Shown here in pieces: positions 22,098-29,342 of a DNA stretch of 32,791 nucleotides (position 1 is its first letter; every line of letters starts with the position of its first letter). Source of the DNA: a virus. The stretch is taken from IMG/VR virus record IMGVR_UViG_3300043409_000518, positions 1-32,791 of that record. One strand, written 5' to 3'. The notes beneath the pieces are model-generated. The model searched no databases and was not told where the DNA came from. It saw only the letters and a program-made list of their open reading frames with translations. Both the position numbers and the translations under genes were made by a program.

Positions 22098-22841
22098 TTG
22101 TCTATTCTAATACGAGTTAAAAGATCTGATGTTTCTGGAATTGTGCCAAGCATTTTAATGCACGGTGAACTTGCAATAAACATTCCAGATGGTAAGCTTT
22201 GGATAGGTGGTCCGAATAATCTTCCAGTATCTATTCCAATTACAGGACCAACTGGGCCTCAAGGAATTCAGGGTATTCAAGGTAATCAGGGAATTCAAGG
22301 CGTTATTGGTCCTACTGGATCTCAAGGTGTTCAAGGAGTTCAAGGCATTCAAGGCGTTCAAGGCGTTATTGGCCCTACTGGAATCCAAGGAATTCAAGGT
22401 GTCATTGGTCTCATAGGTCCTACTGGTGCCGATAGTACTGTTCAAGGCCCTATAGGAAATACAGGACCTACTGGGCCTCAAGGCATTCAGGGTATTCAGG
22501 GTAATCAAGGAATTCAAGGTGTCGTTGGTCCTATTGGATCTCAAGGAATTCAAGGTGTCACTGGCCCCACAGGCCCTACTGGAATTCAAGGCATTATTGG
22601 ACCTACTGGCAATATTAATGTATCTGCTGGTCCAGGAATAACCATATCAAATAGTGTAATAGGTATAGATACTGTGGCTGGTGTAACTTTTACAGGTCCT
22701 ATCAGAGGATCTGATATATATTTAACTGGAGATCTTATTGTTACTGGTCGAATAGTGACTTCTACAGGTGTTTTTGGTGTAACGGCAAACGATATAACAG
22801 AACCAGTAGATAATATGAATATGGACGGTGGCGAGTTTTAA
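22098..22841 (+). CDS. Collagen-like tail fibre protein
   Basis: 247 residues. The TTG start at 22098 directly follows the previous stop and is supported by the GGAG ribosome binding site at 22086-22089. It also aligns the N-terminus with two later fibre genes: ILIRVKRSD...[20 protein letters not shown], a short head domain probably used for attachment. About 40 Gly-X-Y triplets follow ([19 protein letters not shown] and variants) with one interruption near GADSTVQGP. The tract should form a collagen-type triple helix without hydroxyproline. The C-terminal part ([35 protein letters not shown]) is a beta-rich trimerisation-like segment ending in [10 protein letters not shown]. Confidence 0.88.
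   Translation: MSILIRVKRSDVSGIVPSILMHGELAINIPDGKLWIGGPNNLPVSIPITGPTGPQGIQGIQGNQGIQGVIGPTGSQGVQGVQGIQGVQGVIGPTGIQGIQGVIGLIGPTGADSTVQGPIGNTGPTGPQGIQGIQGNQGIQGVVGPIGSQGIQGVTGPTGPTGIQGIIGPTGNINVSAGPGITISNSVIGIDTVAGVTFTGPIRGSDIYLTGDLIVTGRIVTSTGVFGVTANDITEPVDNMNMDGGEF
22245..22610 (+). repeat. Collagen-type Gly-X-Y tandem repeat tract
   Basis: Nine- and 18-base units built on GGNATTCAAGG repeat through this stretch. A block encoding [19 protein letters not shown] occurs twice (from 22245 and again near 22467). The repetition also keeps spurious frames open on both strands. Tract length is likely to vary between relatives by slippage or recombination. Confidence 0.9.
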
Positions 22842-22846
22842 AATCT

Positions 22847-22854
22847 TATAAATA
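22847..22854 (+). promoter_or_regulatory. Late-promoter box TATAAATA before second fibre gene
   Basis: Exact match to the T4 late consensus. The expected start near 22860 is followed by a strong AGGAG ribosome binding site (22860-22864) and the ATG at 22873. This is the cleanest late-promoter arrangement in the window. Confidence 0.65.
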
Positions 22855-22872
22855 CTAACAGGAGACCCCACC

Positions 22873-24213
22873 ATGGCATCTAAGATTACGATCAAACGTT
22901 CACTCACTGCAGCTGCACCCGCCGGCCTTTCTTTTGGAGAACTGGCATTTGTTCAAGGATCTGGACTAACTGCAAATCAGCTCTATGTTGGTATTTCTGG
23001 TGGAAGTCCAGTATGGGTTGGTGCACAAATTAGCACCACTGGAACATGGACAGATAACGCTGCAAAAACTTCTCTTGCAACACAATACGCAATCGATCAG
23101 CGTATCGCATTATTTAGTGGTCTCACATCAGGAGGACCTTTGGGAACTCCTTCTTCTGGTACGCTAACTAATTGTACAAATCTTCCTGTTAGTACTGGTA
23201 TTTCTGGTTTGGGCACAAATGTTGCTGCTTTCCTTGCTACTCCTTCTAGTGCAAATCTTGCATCAGCACTTACTGATGAAACAGGATCTAGTGTTGTTGT
23301 ATTTGGAACCAGTCCTGCCATCACTACAAGTCTGACCACCCCGAGTACTAGTTTTGATTTATTAAATACTACTGCAACCACTGTTAATTTTGCAGGTGGT
23401 GCATCAAGTGCACTTAATATAGGTAATGTCGGCGGTACTGCGACATTTGCAGGTTCTGTTATAGTAAACGGCGATTTCACAGTTCAAGGAAATACCACAA
23501 CCTTGAATACAACAACCCTTAATGTTGAAGACTTCAACATAACAATGGGTCTTACATTAACTAGTGCTTCTCAATGTACTGGTGCTGGTATTGGAATTGG
23601 TGTAGGAACTGGAATAACCTTTGCATATGATCATAGTTCACTTGGATGGTTGTCTTCAGTTAATATGGATCTTGCTAGTGGAAAAGTCTTTAAAATTGCT
23701 AATGCGTCTGTTCTTAGTGCAACCACACTTGGAAGTGCTGTTGTTACTTCTTCTCTGACAACTGTAGGTATTATTACAAGTGGTACATGGAGTGGATCAT
23801 TCGGTGCGGTGAGTGGTGCGAATCTTACTAATCTTACTGCTGGAAATCTAAGTGGAACTATTCCATCAGGAGTATTAGCAAATTCTACAGTCAATATTGG
23901 AACTACTGCTGTAGCGTTAAATCGCGCAAGTGCATCTCTTGCTTTAACAGGAATAAGTATTGATGGTAATGCAGGAACTGCTACAACAGCAACAACCGCA
24001 GGAACAGTCACAACTGCAGCGCAACCTAACATCACAAGTGTTGGAACACTTTCTGCATTGACTGTATCTGCAACTATTACAGGCAGCGTTAGTGGAAGTG
24101 CAGCCACAGTTACAGGTGCAGCGCAATCTGCGATCACAAGTGTTGGAACTTTGACTTCTCTTACTGTTTCGGGAACACTCGAAGCAGGATTAATCGACGC
24201 TGGAACTTTCTAA
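22873..24213 (+). CDS. Repetitive tail fibre protein
   Basis: 446 residues. The head SKITIKRSL...PAGLSFGELAFVQG...QLYVGISGG is the same domain as in the fibres at 22098 and 24455. The shaft is rich in Thr, Ser, Gly and Ala with repeats typical of phage long fibres: LTNCTNLPVSTGISGLG, TSSLTTVGIITSGTWSG (a unit found in many fibres), NLTNLTAGNLSGTIPSGVLANSTVNIG, and twin TSVGTLSALTVS / TSVGTLTSLTVSG motifs near the end. It closes with LIDAGTF, a version of the block's C-terminal tail. The start is supported by AGGAG and by the head-domain alignment. A probable trimer, with the C-terminus short and lacking an obvious receptor-binding knob. Confidence 0.88.
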   Translation: MASKITIKRSLTAAAPAGLSFGELAFVQGSGLTANQLYVGISGGSPVWVGAQISTTGTWTDNAAKTSLATQYAIDQRIALFSGLTSGGPLGTPSSGTLTNCTNLPVSTGISGLGTNVAAFLATPSSANLASALTDETGSSVVVFGTSPAITTSLTTPSTSFDLLNTTATTVNFAGGASSALNIGNVGGTATFAGSVIVNGDFTVQGNTTTLNTTTLNVEDFNITMGLTLTSASQCTGAGIGIGVGTGITFAYDHSSLGWLSSVNMDLASGKVFKIANASVLSATTLGSAVVTSSLTTVGIITSGTWSGSFGAVSGANLTNLTAGNLSGTIPSGVLANSTVNIGTTAVALNRASASLALTGISIDGNAGTATTATTAGTVTTAAQPNITSVGTLSALTVSATITGSVSGSAATVTGAAQSAITSVGTLTSLTVSGTLEAGLIDAGTF

Positions 24214-24229
24214 AAAAGGAATTTGATAT

Positions 24230-24436
24230 ATGAGTGAACCTAATTATAATGAGTCTATTGTTATACCTTTGCTTCAAAATAAGTTCAGAGAATTAACTAA
24301 TTCTAATCTGGTATTAGAGGCGAATTTATTAATTGAAAGAGCAAAACTTGCAGATCTGACAGAAAAATATACTACACTATTTAATAAACACGAAAAGAAG
24401 AAAAAAGGTGAAAAGTTGGACGGAGAATCCTTCTAA
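24230..24436 (+). CDS. Small coiled-coil protein of the fibre block (68 aa)
   Basis: 68 residues: MSEPNYNESIVIPLLQNKF, then a heptad-like stretch (LTNSNLVLEANLLIERAKLADLTEKY) that should form a coiled coil, a basic KHEKKKKGEK segment and the tail LDGESF. An AAAAGGAA ribosome binding site precedes the ATG. The size, coiled coil and position between two fibre genes suggest a fibre chaperone or connector. The D-G-x-x-F tail, shared with the virion-like neighbours, argues that it joins the same assembly. Confidence 0.75.
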   Translation: MSEPNYNESIVIPLLQNKFRELTNSNLVLEANLLIERAKLADLTEKYTTLFNKHEKKKKGEKLDGESF

Positions 24437-24439
24437 ATA
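24432..24439 (+). promoter_or_regulatory. Late-promoter-like box TCTAAATA before giant fibre gene
   Basis: One base off TATAAATA and overlapping the stop of the 68-aa gene. It would start RNA near 24445, followed by a weak TAGAG ribosome binding site and the ATG at 24455. Confidence 0.4.
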
Positions 24440-24454
24440 GTGTAGAGTTATATT

Positions 24455-27400
24455 ATGGCAACACAAGTAAAAATTAAACGAGGAACGACTAACGCGAACG
24501 CACCGACTGGTTTGACTGCTGGTGAAATGGCAATCAATCTAGTTGATAAAAAATTGTATGTTGGTGGAACTGCTGGCACAAATGTTATATTTTTAGATTC
24601 CACGTCTGCTGTGGGATTAGGTACTGCAAACACCTTTACGGCACTTCAATCATTCTCTGCGGGTATTTCTGCAAGTGGTGCAACATTCTCTAGTGATATT
24701 ACTGTATCTTCTATGACTGTTGGTCGTGGAAATCGAGAAAATGCAGCCCAAGGAAATATTGCCATAGGATCGAATGCACTTAAAGCTGCCGATAACGGCG
24801 GCGATAATATCGCTATAGGAGATAGTGCTCTCTTTGGAAATCTTAATGGAAACAACAATGTCGCTGTGGGAAATAATACTCTTTACTTGACTGGAGTAGA
24901 TCCGGGTGGCCACAACAATGTTGGCGTTGGATTTGGTGTTCTTTATTCAAACAATGCAGGATCTAATATAACTGCAATTGGAGCATCGGCAGGATCATAT
25001 TTGGGAACTGGAACAAGTGCTCTAACACCTGGAAATGGTGGAATTTATGTTGGATATCAAGCAAGAGGAAGTGCTAATACACAAACAAATGAAATAGTGA
25101 TAGGTGTTAATGCTCTAGGACTTGGATCAAATACTGCTGTGATTGGTGCTACACTACAAAGTGCTGCGACTATTTACGGTCTATTAAATCTACCAAGTGG
25201 ATTAAGTACAACTGGTGCAACATTTACTGGATCGATTAGTGGAGCAACAGCAACTTTCTCTAAAGATATTACGGTAAATTCTATAACGGTTGGTCGTGGT
25301 AGTGGTGGTTTTGATTCAAATGTCGCAGTGGGAAACTATGCTTTCAACTTAAATAGTAGTGGCGAAAATACTGTCGCCTTAGGATCAAATGCTCTCCAAT
25401 CAAATACCACAGGAAACGAAAATACTGCCGTGGGAGGAGCTGCTCTCCAAGCAAATACCACAGGAAATCTCAATGTTGGCGTAGGAGAATATGCTCTTAG
25501 CACAAACACTATAGGATCTAACAAAACTGCAATTGGATCCCGTGCAGGATCATACAGAGGAACAGAAACAAGTGCTCTAACAACAGGAACTGGTGGAATC
25601 TATATTGGATATCAGGCAAGAGGAAGTACACTTGCACAAACAAATGAAATAGTTATTGGTGTTGATGCACTAGGACTTGGATCAAATACTGCTGTCATTG
25701 GTGCTACCCTACAAAGTGCTGCGACTATTTACGGTGTATTGAATCTACCAAGCGGATTGAGTGCTTCGGGTGCAACCTTTAGCGGTAATATATCAGCACC
25801 AAATATTGTTACTGTGAGTACTGCAAACACCTTTACTGCACTTCAATCATTCTCTGCGGGTATTTCTGCTTCTGCTCTCACAGTTTCTGGAACTATTACA
25901 TCAACTCAAGGAATAACTTTTGGATCAGGCACTACATTCATGGCGTTTGTGCCAAAGACCGCTGCTAATGATGGTGGATTGTGGTTGCGAGATGGATTGT
26001 TTCAGGTTGGTGGAGCAGTACTTGCACAAAATAATGGTAGTTTGCAGTACAATATGAACTCGGAACGGTTTGCTGTATATGGATATCAGGTAATTGATAA
26101 CGCCGCACCGTATCAAGGTACTGCCACTCCATTAACTGTAAAAGGTGGAACAGGACAAAGTGTTCCTTTGTTTAATGTAACACGAGGAGGAACAAGTGCA
26201 GTTCAAGTGCATCAAGACGGATATCTTGCAATTCCTGTAAACACCTCTCCTGCTATAAAAATAGGAAATCATGCTAGTAGAAATCTAACACTAGGATCTA
26301 TTAATGGAGCAGCAGAAATAGTACAAACTGGTAATTCCAATTCAACATTAAATATAAGACAAGAAAATGGTGGTCCAGTATCCATCGGCGATTCTGTTGG
26401 TGCAAACAACGGCACTTATATTGATGTGACTGATGCAGACGCTGTTATTTCATTAAATGCTGGTGAAATACAAATAAATGGTCCTATTTCAACTCCTCTA
26501 ACTCTAGCAAACGCAGAAAATATTCAAAATACGGTAAATGGTCGTATTGATTTTATGCCAGGTCCAACAGCGGCGAGTGCATACGGATTGTATGCCGATT
26601 TCACAGGTTGGGGATATGGTGTGCAGATGGGAACTATTAATAGTGCAGGAACATTAGACAGTTCTCCTGGTGGAATTCTGCTTAATGATAACATAACTAT
26701 ACTGCAAGACAAATTTTTAAGTTTGGATAGTGATGGAACTCATGCACTAGTAAAGACAAGCACGGGGTTAGATACACTACAAATTGCAGTTTCTTCTGGA
26801 GTAGGAAATTCCAATGCTGTTGCAATAGTGGGAAACAGGTATGTTGCCGCAGGAACTGCCAACCGTTCTCCTGTTACATCACACACAAATCCGAACTTAT
26901 ATATTTATCGTGCAGGTATAACAAGCGCAAACGACTTTATCCGCATAGAACATGACGGCACAAACGGCAATATTGTTGCGGGTGGAACGAGTGGAATTAA
27001 AATTTCTGGACTATTAGATGTAGCAAGCGGACTGATTGCATCGGGTGCAACCTTTAGTGGAGATATTACGGTAAATTCTGTGACGGTTGGTCGTGGTGGT
27101 GGTGGGGATTATAGGAATACCGCCGTGGGAAAAGATGCTCTCTTAGAAAACACAGGAATCGGAAATGTCGGGATGGGAACATATGCTCTCGGTGCAAACA
27201 CATCAGGATCTAACAAAACTGCAATTGGATATGCTGCAGGATACTACAGAGGAAGTGGTGGAGTATCAACTCTAACAACAGGAACTGGTGGAATCTATAT
27301 TGGATATCAGGCAAGAGGAAGTGCTGATACACAAACAAATGAAATAGTGATTGGTGTTGATGCTCTAGGACTTGGATCAAATACTGCTGTGATTGGTGCT

Positions 27401-28774
27401 ACCCTACAAAGTGCTGCGACTATTTACGGTGTATTAAATCTACCAAGCGGACTGAGTGCATCGGGTGCAACATTTAGTGCAACAACAGCATCGACATCGT
27501 CAGCAACAGGTGCAGTCATCATCGCAGGTGGTGTTGGGATTGCGAAGGATTCTTACATCAACGGACATCGCATCGGACAAGGACTTTCGGCGAGTCAAAC
27601 AAATCTTGCGGTCGGAACAGATGCACTCAACTCAACAACAACGGGTAGTATTAACAATGTTGCCGTGGGATATTTTGCTGGTAAAAATATTACGAGCGGT
27701 TTAGGTAATGTCATGCTCGGCGCATATGCGGGACAATTGAACACGACTGGTCAATCAAATATGTGCATCGGCGAAGGTGCGCACTATTCAAATCAGACTG
27801 GATCTTACAATGTTGCAATTGGCGGCGGTGCAGGTCACGAACAGAATAACGGCTCAGTTTACAATGTATTTCTTGGCAGCAATGCAGGATACTTTATTGC
27901 TTCAGGCAGTCAAACAACTTGTGTTGGTGGTGATGCAGGACGAAGACAGGCTGACGGCTCGACAAATATGACCGCATCGAGTGACAGTGTCTACATTGGA
28001 TACAACGCAAAAGGCTTCAACAACTCGGACAGCAACACTATAGTAATCGGTTCAAACGCAATTGGTCTTGGTGCAAACAAGACGGCAATCGGCACAACGT
28101 TCACCACAGAGACAAAATTGTTTGGTGTATTGAATCTACCAAGCGGACTGAGTGCTGCGGGTGCAACCTTTAGCGGAACTGTGAATATTGGAACTACTGC
28201 ACTTATTTCTGCGCCATCCGCAACTGCACTTGCTATTCAATCACAAATCCCCGCAGGAACTGGTGTAACTCCAACCATTCAAGTCATCTGCCCATCGGCT
28301 GGATACACACTGACAAATCAAATTGCAACGCAGAAAGTTTTTGATCTTCCGCAGGATACAATTACTCTGCAAGCAGCAACAACATATATGTTTGAGGGTC
28401 AATATCTTTTGACAACGGGAACAACAACACACATTACATCAATGAGTTTTGTACTGACAACTGCGACGATGACGAATTGTAGTTGGACTTCAATTACAGG
28501 AATGCCAACTGCGTTGAATGCGGCTACTTCTGGTGCATTTCAAGCAATCTTTAATTCGGTTGCGGGTGGAAATGTTAACACAACATCAACATCCGCAAAC
28601 ACTATGATCACATTCAAAGGAATCATGAGAGTCAATGTGGGCGGGACAATGGTTCCAAATATTGCTTTTAGTGCTCAACCAGGTGGAACCAACACCGTTC
28701 TAGTCGGATCATACCTTAAATTTTACCCTATCGGATCAAACACGATCAACAGCGTTGGAACTGCAATAGGATAA
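24455..28774 (+). CDS. Giant tail fibre/adhesin with YadA-like head repeats
   Basis: 1,439 residues, the largest gene in the window. It opens with the shared head domain TQVKIKRGTT...PTGLTAGEMAINLVDKKLYVGG. The shaft carries many left-handed-helix repeats like the YadA head (NIAIGSNAL, NVAVGNNTL, NTAVGGAAL, NVGVGEYAL, NVAIGGGAG), grouped in four long units. Each unit ends in an ITAIG/KTAIG Ala-Gly segment, IYIGYQARG, TNEIVIGVDALGLGSNTAVIG, then LNLPSGLSASGATFSG. Residues about 490-850 are a different beta-rich region. From about base 27480 the codons become more GC-rich. The C-terminal 190 residues (from PSATALAIQSQIPAGTGV to YLKFYPIG) look like a globular jelly-roll-type tip and are a likely receptor-binding domain. 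There is no endosialidase-type chaperone and no D-G-x-x-F tail. Confidence 0.9.
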   Translation: MATQVKIKRGTTNANAPTGLTAGEMAINLVDKKLYVGGTAGTNVIFLDSTSAVGLGTANTFTALQSFSAGISASGATFSSDITVSSMTVGRGNRENAAQGNIAIGSNALKAADNGGDNIAIGDSALFGNLNGNNNVAVGNNTLYLTGVDPGGHNNVGVGFGVLYSNNAGSNITAIGASAGSYLGTGTSALTPGNGGIYVGYQARGSANTQTNEIVIGVNALGLGSNTAVIGATLQSAATIYGLLNLPSGLSTTGATFTGSISGATATFSKDITVNSITVGRGSGGFDSNVAVGNYAFNLNSSGENTVALGSNALQSNTTGNENTAVGGAALQANTTGNLNVGVGEYALSTNTIGSNKTAIGSRAGSYRGTETSALTTGTGGIYIGYQARGSTLAQTNEIVIGVDALGLGSNTAVIGATLQSAATIYGVLNLPSGLSASGATFSGNISAPNIVTVSTANTFTALQSFSAGISASALTVSGTITSTQGITFGSGTTFMAFVPKTAANDGGLWLRDGLFQVGGAVLAQNNGSLQYNMNSERFAVYGYQVIDNAAPYQGTATPLTVKGGTGQSVPLFNVTRGGTSAVQVHQDGYLAIPVNTSPAIKIGNHASRNLTLGSINGAAEIVQTGNSNSTLNIRQENGGPVSIGDSVGANNGTYIDVTDADAVISLNAGEIQINGPISTPLTLANAENIQNTVNGRIDFMPGPTAASAYGLYADFTGWGYGVQMGTINSAGTLDSSPGGILLNDNITILQDKFLSLDSDGTHALVKTSTGLDTLQIAVSSGVGNSNAVAIVGNRYVAAGTANRSPVTSHTNPNLYIYRAGITSANDFIRIEHDGTNGNIVAGGTSGIKISGLLDVASGLIASGATFSGDITVNSVTVGRGGGGDYRNTAVGKDALLENTGIGNVGMGTYALGANTSGSNKTAIGYAAGYYRGSGGVSTLTTGTGGIYIGYQARGSADTQTNEIVIGVDALGLGSNTAVIGATLQSAATIYGVLNLPSGLSASGATFSATTASTSSATGAVIIAGGVGIAKDSYINGHRIGQGLSASQTNLAVGTDALNSTTTGSINNVAVGYFAGKNITSGLGNVMLGAYAGQLNTTGQSNMCIGEGAHYSNQTGSYNVAIGGGAGHEQNNGSVYNVFLGSNAGYFIASGSQTTCVGGDAGRRQADGSTNMTASSDSVYIGYNAKGFNNSDSNTIVIGSNAIGLGANKTAIGTTFTTETKLFGVLNLPSGLSAAGATFSGTVNIGTTALISAPSATALAIQSQIPAGTGVTPTIQVICPSAGYTLTNQIATQKVFDLPQDTITLQAATTYMFEGQYLLTTGTTTHITSMSFVLTTATMTNCSWTSITGMPTALNAATSGAFQAIFNSVAGGNVNTTSTSANTMITFKGIMRVNVGGTMVPNIAFSAQPGGTNTVLVGSYLKFYPIGSNTINSVGTAIG
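24621..24672 (+). repeat. 52-base direct repeat, copy 1
   Basis: Starts GTACTGCAAACACCTTTACG and codes for TANTFTALQSFSAGISA. Copy 2 at 25818-25869 differs by one base over the 52 aligned here. Near identity at the DNA level, including synonymous sites, points to recent duplication or gene conversion. Confidence 0.85.
25037..25205 (+). repeat. 169-base fibre repeat, copy A
   Basis: Encodes GGIYVGYQARG through LNLPSG. It shares long runs of identical bases with copies B and C, with a few differences (e.g. GGTCTATTAAAT against GGTGTATTGAAT). Confidence 0.85.
25592..25760 (+). repeat. 169-base fibre repeat, copy B
   Basis: Same length and reading frame as copies A and C. It differs mainly at the ARGSTLAQTNE stretch, where A has ARGSANTQTNE and C has ARGSADTQTNE. 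Confidence 0.85.
25818..25869 (+). repeat. 52-base direct repeat, copy 2
   Basis: Second copy of the unit at 24621. It lies at the join between the second YadA-like unit and the unrelated middle region, so it may mark a module boundary. Confidence 0.85.
27287..27455 (+). repeat. 169-base fibre repeat, copy C
   Basis: Third copy, followed within about 25 bases by a sharp change in codon style. A fourth, protein-level version (YIGYNAKGFNNSDSNTIVIG) lies near 27996-28130 but has diverged too far to align well as DNA. Confidence 0.85.
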
Positions 28775-28780
28775 AAATAG

Positions 28781-28808
28781 TTGACCTTATAAATATTGGT
28801 GATATACT
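28781..28808 (+). promoter_or_regulatory. Composite promoter before dut: sigma70-like, with late box in the spacer
   Basis: A -35 TTGACC (28781-28786), a 16-base spacer and a -10 TATACT (28803-28808), again with six bases before the ATG at 28815 (leaderless prediction). The spacer contains an exact late box TATAAATA (28788-28795), which would start RNA near 28801 with a 14-base leader. The gene could thus be read both early and late. A distant GGTGA (28798-28802) is the only Shine-Dalgarno-like sequence. Confidence 0.55.
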
Positions 28809-28814
28809 TCTACC

Positions 28815-29342
28815 ATGAAATTAGGATGCTACAAGCTATATGAAGATTCAATATTACCTACTTTCGGCACTAAACAGTCGGCCTGTTTCGATATTTATTC
28901 ATATCTACCGAACAATGAGCTGCTGACTGCATATACTATTCAGAACGAAAAGATAAAGATTCCTTGTTGTTCTTACGAAGAAGACAAAGAAACAAAATAT
29001 TTTGAGATCTTTCCTGGCATAAGGGCATTGATTCCGACTGGACTTATATTTAATATTCCAAAAGGGCATTCTATTAGAATTCATGCCAGATCTGGATTAG
29101 CCTTTAAAGAAGGGCTTGTTCTTGCAAATAGCGAAGGTATAATTGATCAAGATTACATAGATCCAACTTATATTATGCTTACAAACATCTCCACAGAAAG
29201 AATAAAAATAAAACACGGACAACGAATTGCTCAAGGAGAATTAGTAAAAACACTTGACTATAGTATAGAAGTGTGTTATACTAAACCCTTTATTGAAGGA
29301 TCTACTCGCATTGGTGGTTTTGGTTCAACAGGATTAACATGA
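28815..29342 (+). CDS. dut: dUTP diphosphatase (trimeric dUTPase)
   Basis: Hydrolyses dUTP to dUMP and pyrophosphate, keeping uracil out of DNA and feeding dTMP synthesis. All five motifs of the homotrimeric family are present in 175 residues: SACFDI (22-27), RIHARSGLA (88-96, with the Ser of the ARSG loop), GIIDQDYID (108-116, catalytic Asp), GQRIAQG (135-141) and the C-terminal P-loop-like RIGGFGSTG (165-173). An insertion of about 25 residues (YTIQNEKIKIPCCSYEEDKETKYF) between motifs 1 and 2 makes it longer than the usual ~150. It first gene after the fibres and shares an ATGA overlap with the methyltransferase downstream. Confidence 0.95.
   Translation: MKLGCYKLYEDSILPTFGTKQSACFDIYSYLPNNELLTAYTIQNEKIKIPCCSYEEDKETKYFEIFPGIRALIPTGLIFNIPKGHSIRIHARSGLAFKEGLVLANSEGIIDQDYIDPTYIMLTNISTERIKIKHGQRIAQGELVKTLDYSIEVCYTKPFIEGSTRIGGFGSTGLT

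Noticed and set aside
22155-22589. Long open frame on the minus strand with LN-T/ALNSL repeats
   Set aside because: It is the antisense of the collagen tract. The repeat period of 9 bases keeps other frames open, and it has no ribosome binding site or independent support.
22245-22610. Possible CRISPR array or tandem satellite
   Set aside because: The repeats are 9-base, in frame and encode Gly-X-Y without unique spacers, so this is protein-coding.
23097-24137. Several minus-strand frames (127 and 168 codons) under the second fibre
   Set aside because: They mirror Thr/Ala/Gly-rich repeats of the fibre and give Val/Ala/Pro-rich low-complexity products. Shadows only.
27456-27971. Gln/His/Arg-rich plus-strand frames inside the giant fibre
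   Set aside because: Out-of-frame readings of ACA/GCA repeats. The main frame is continuous and homologous throughout.
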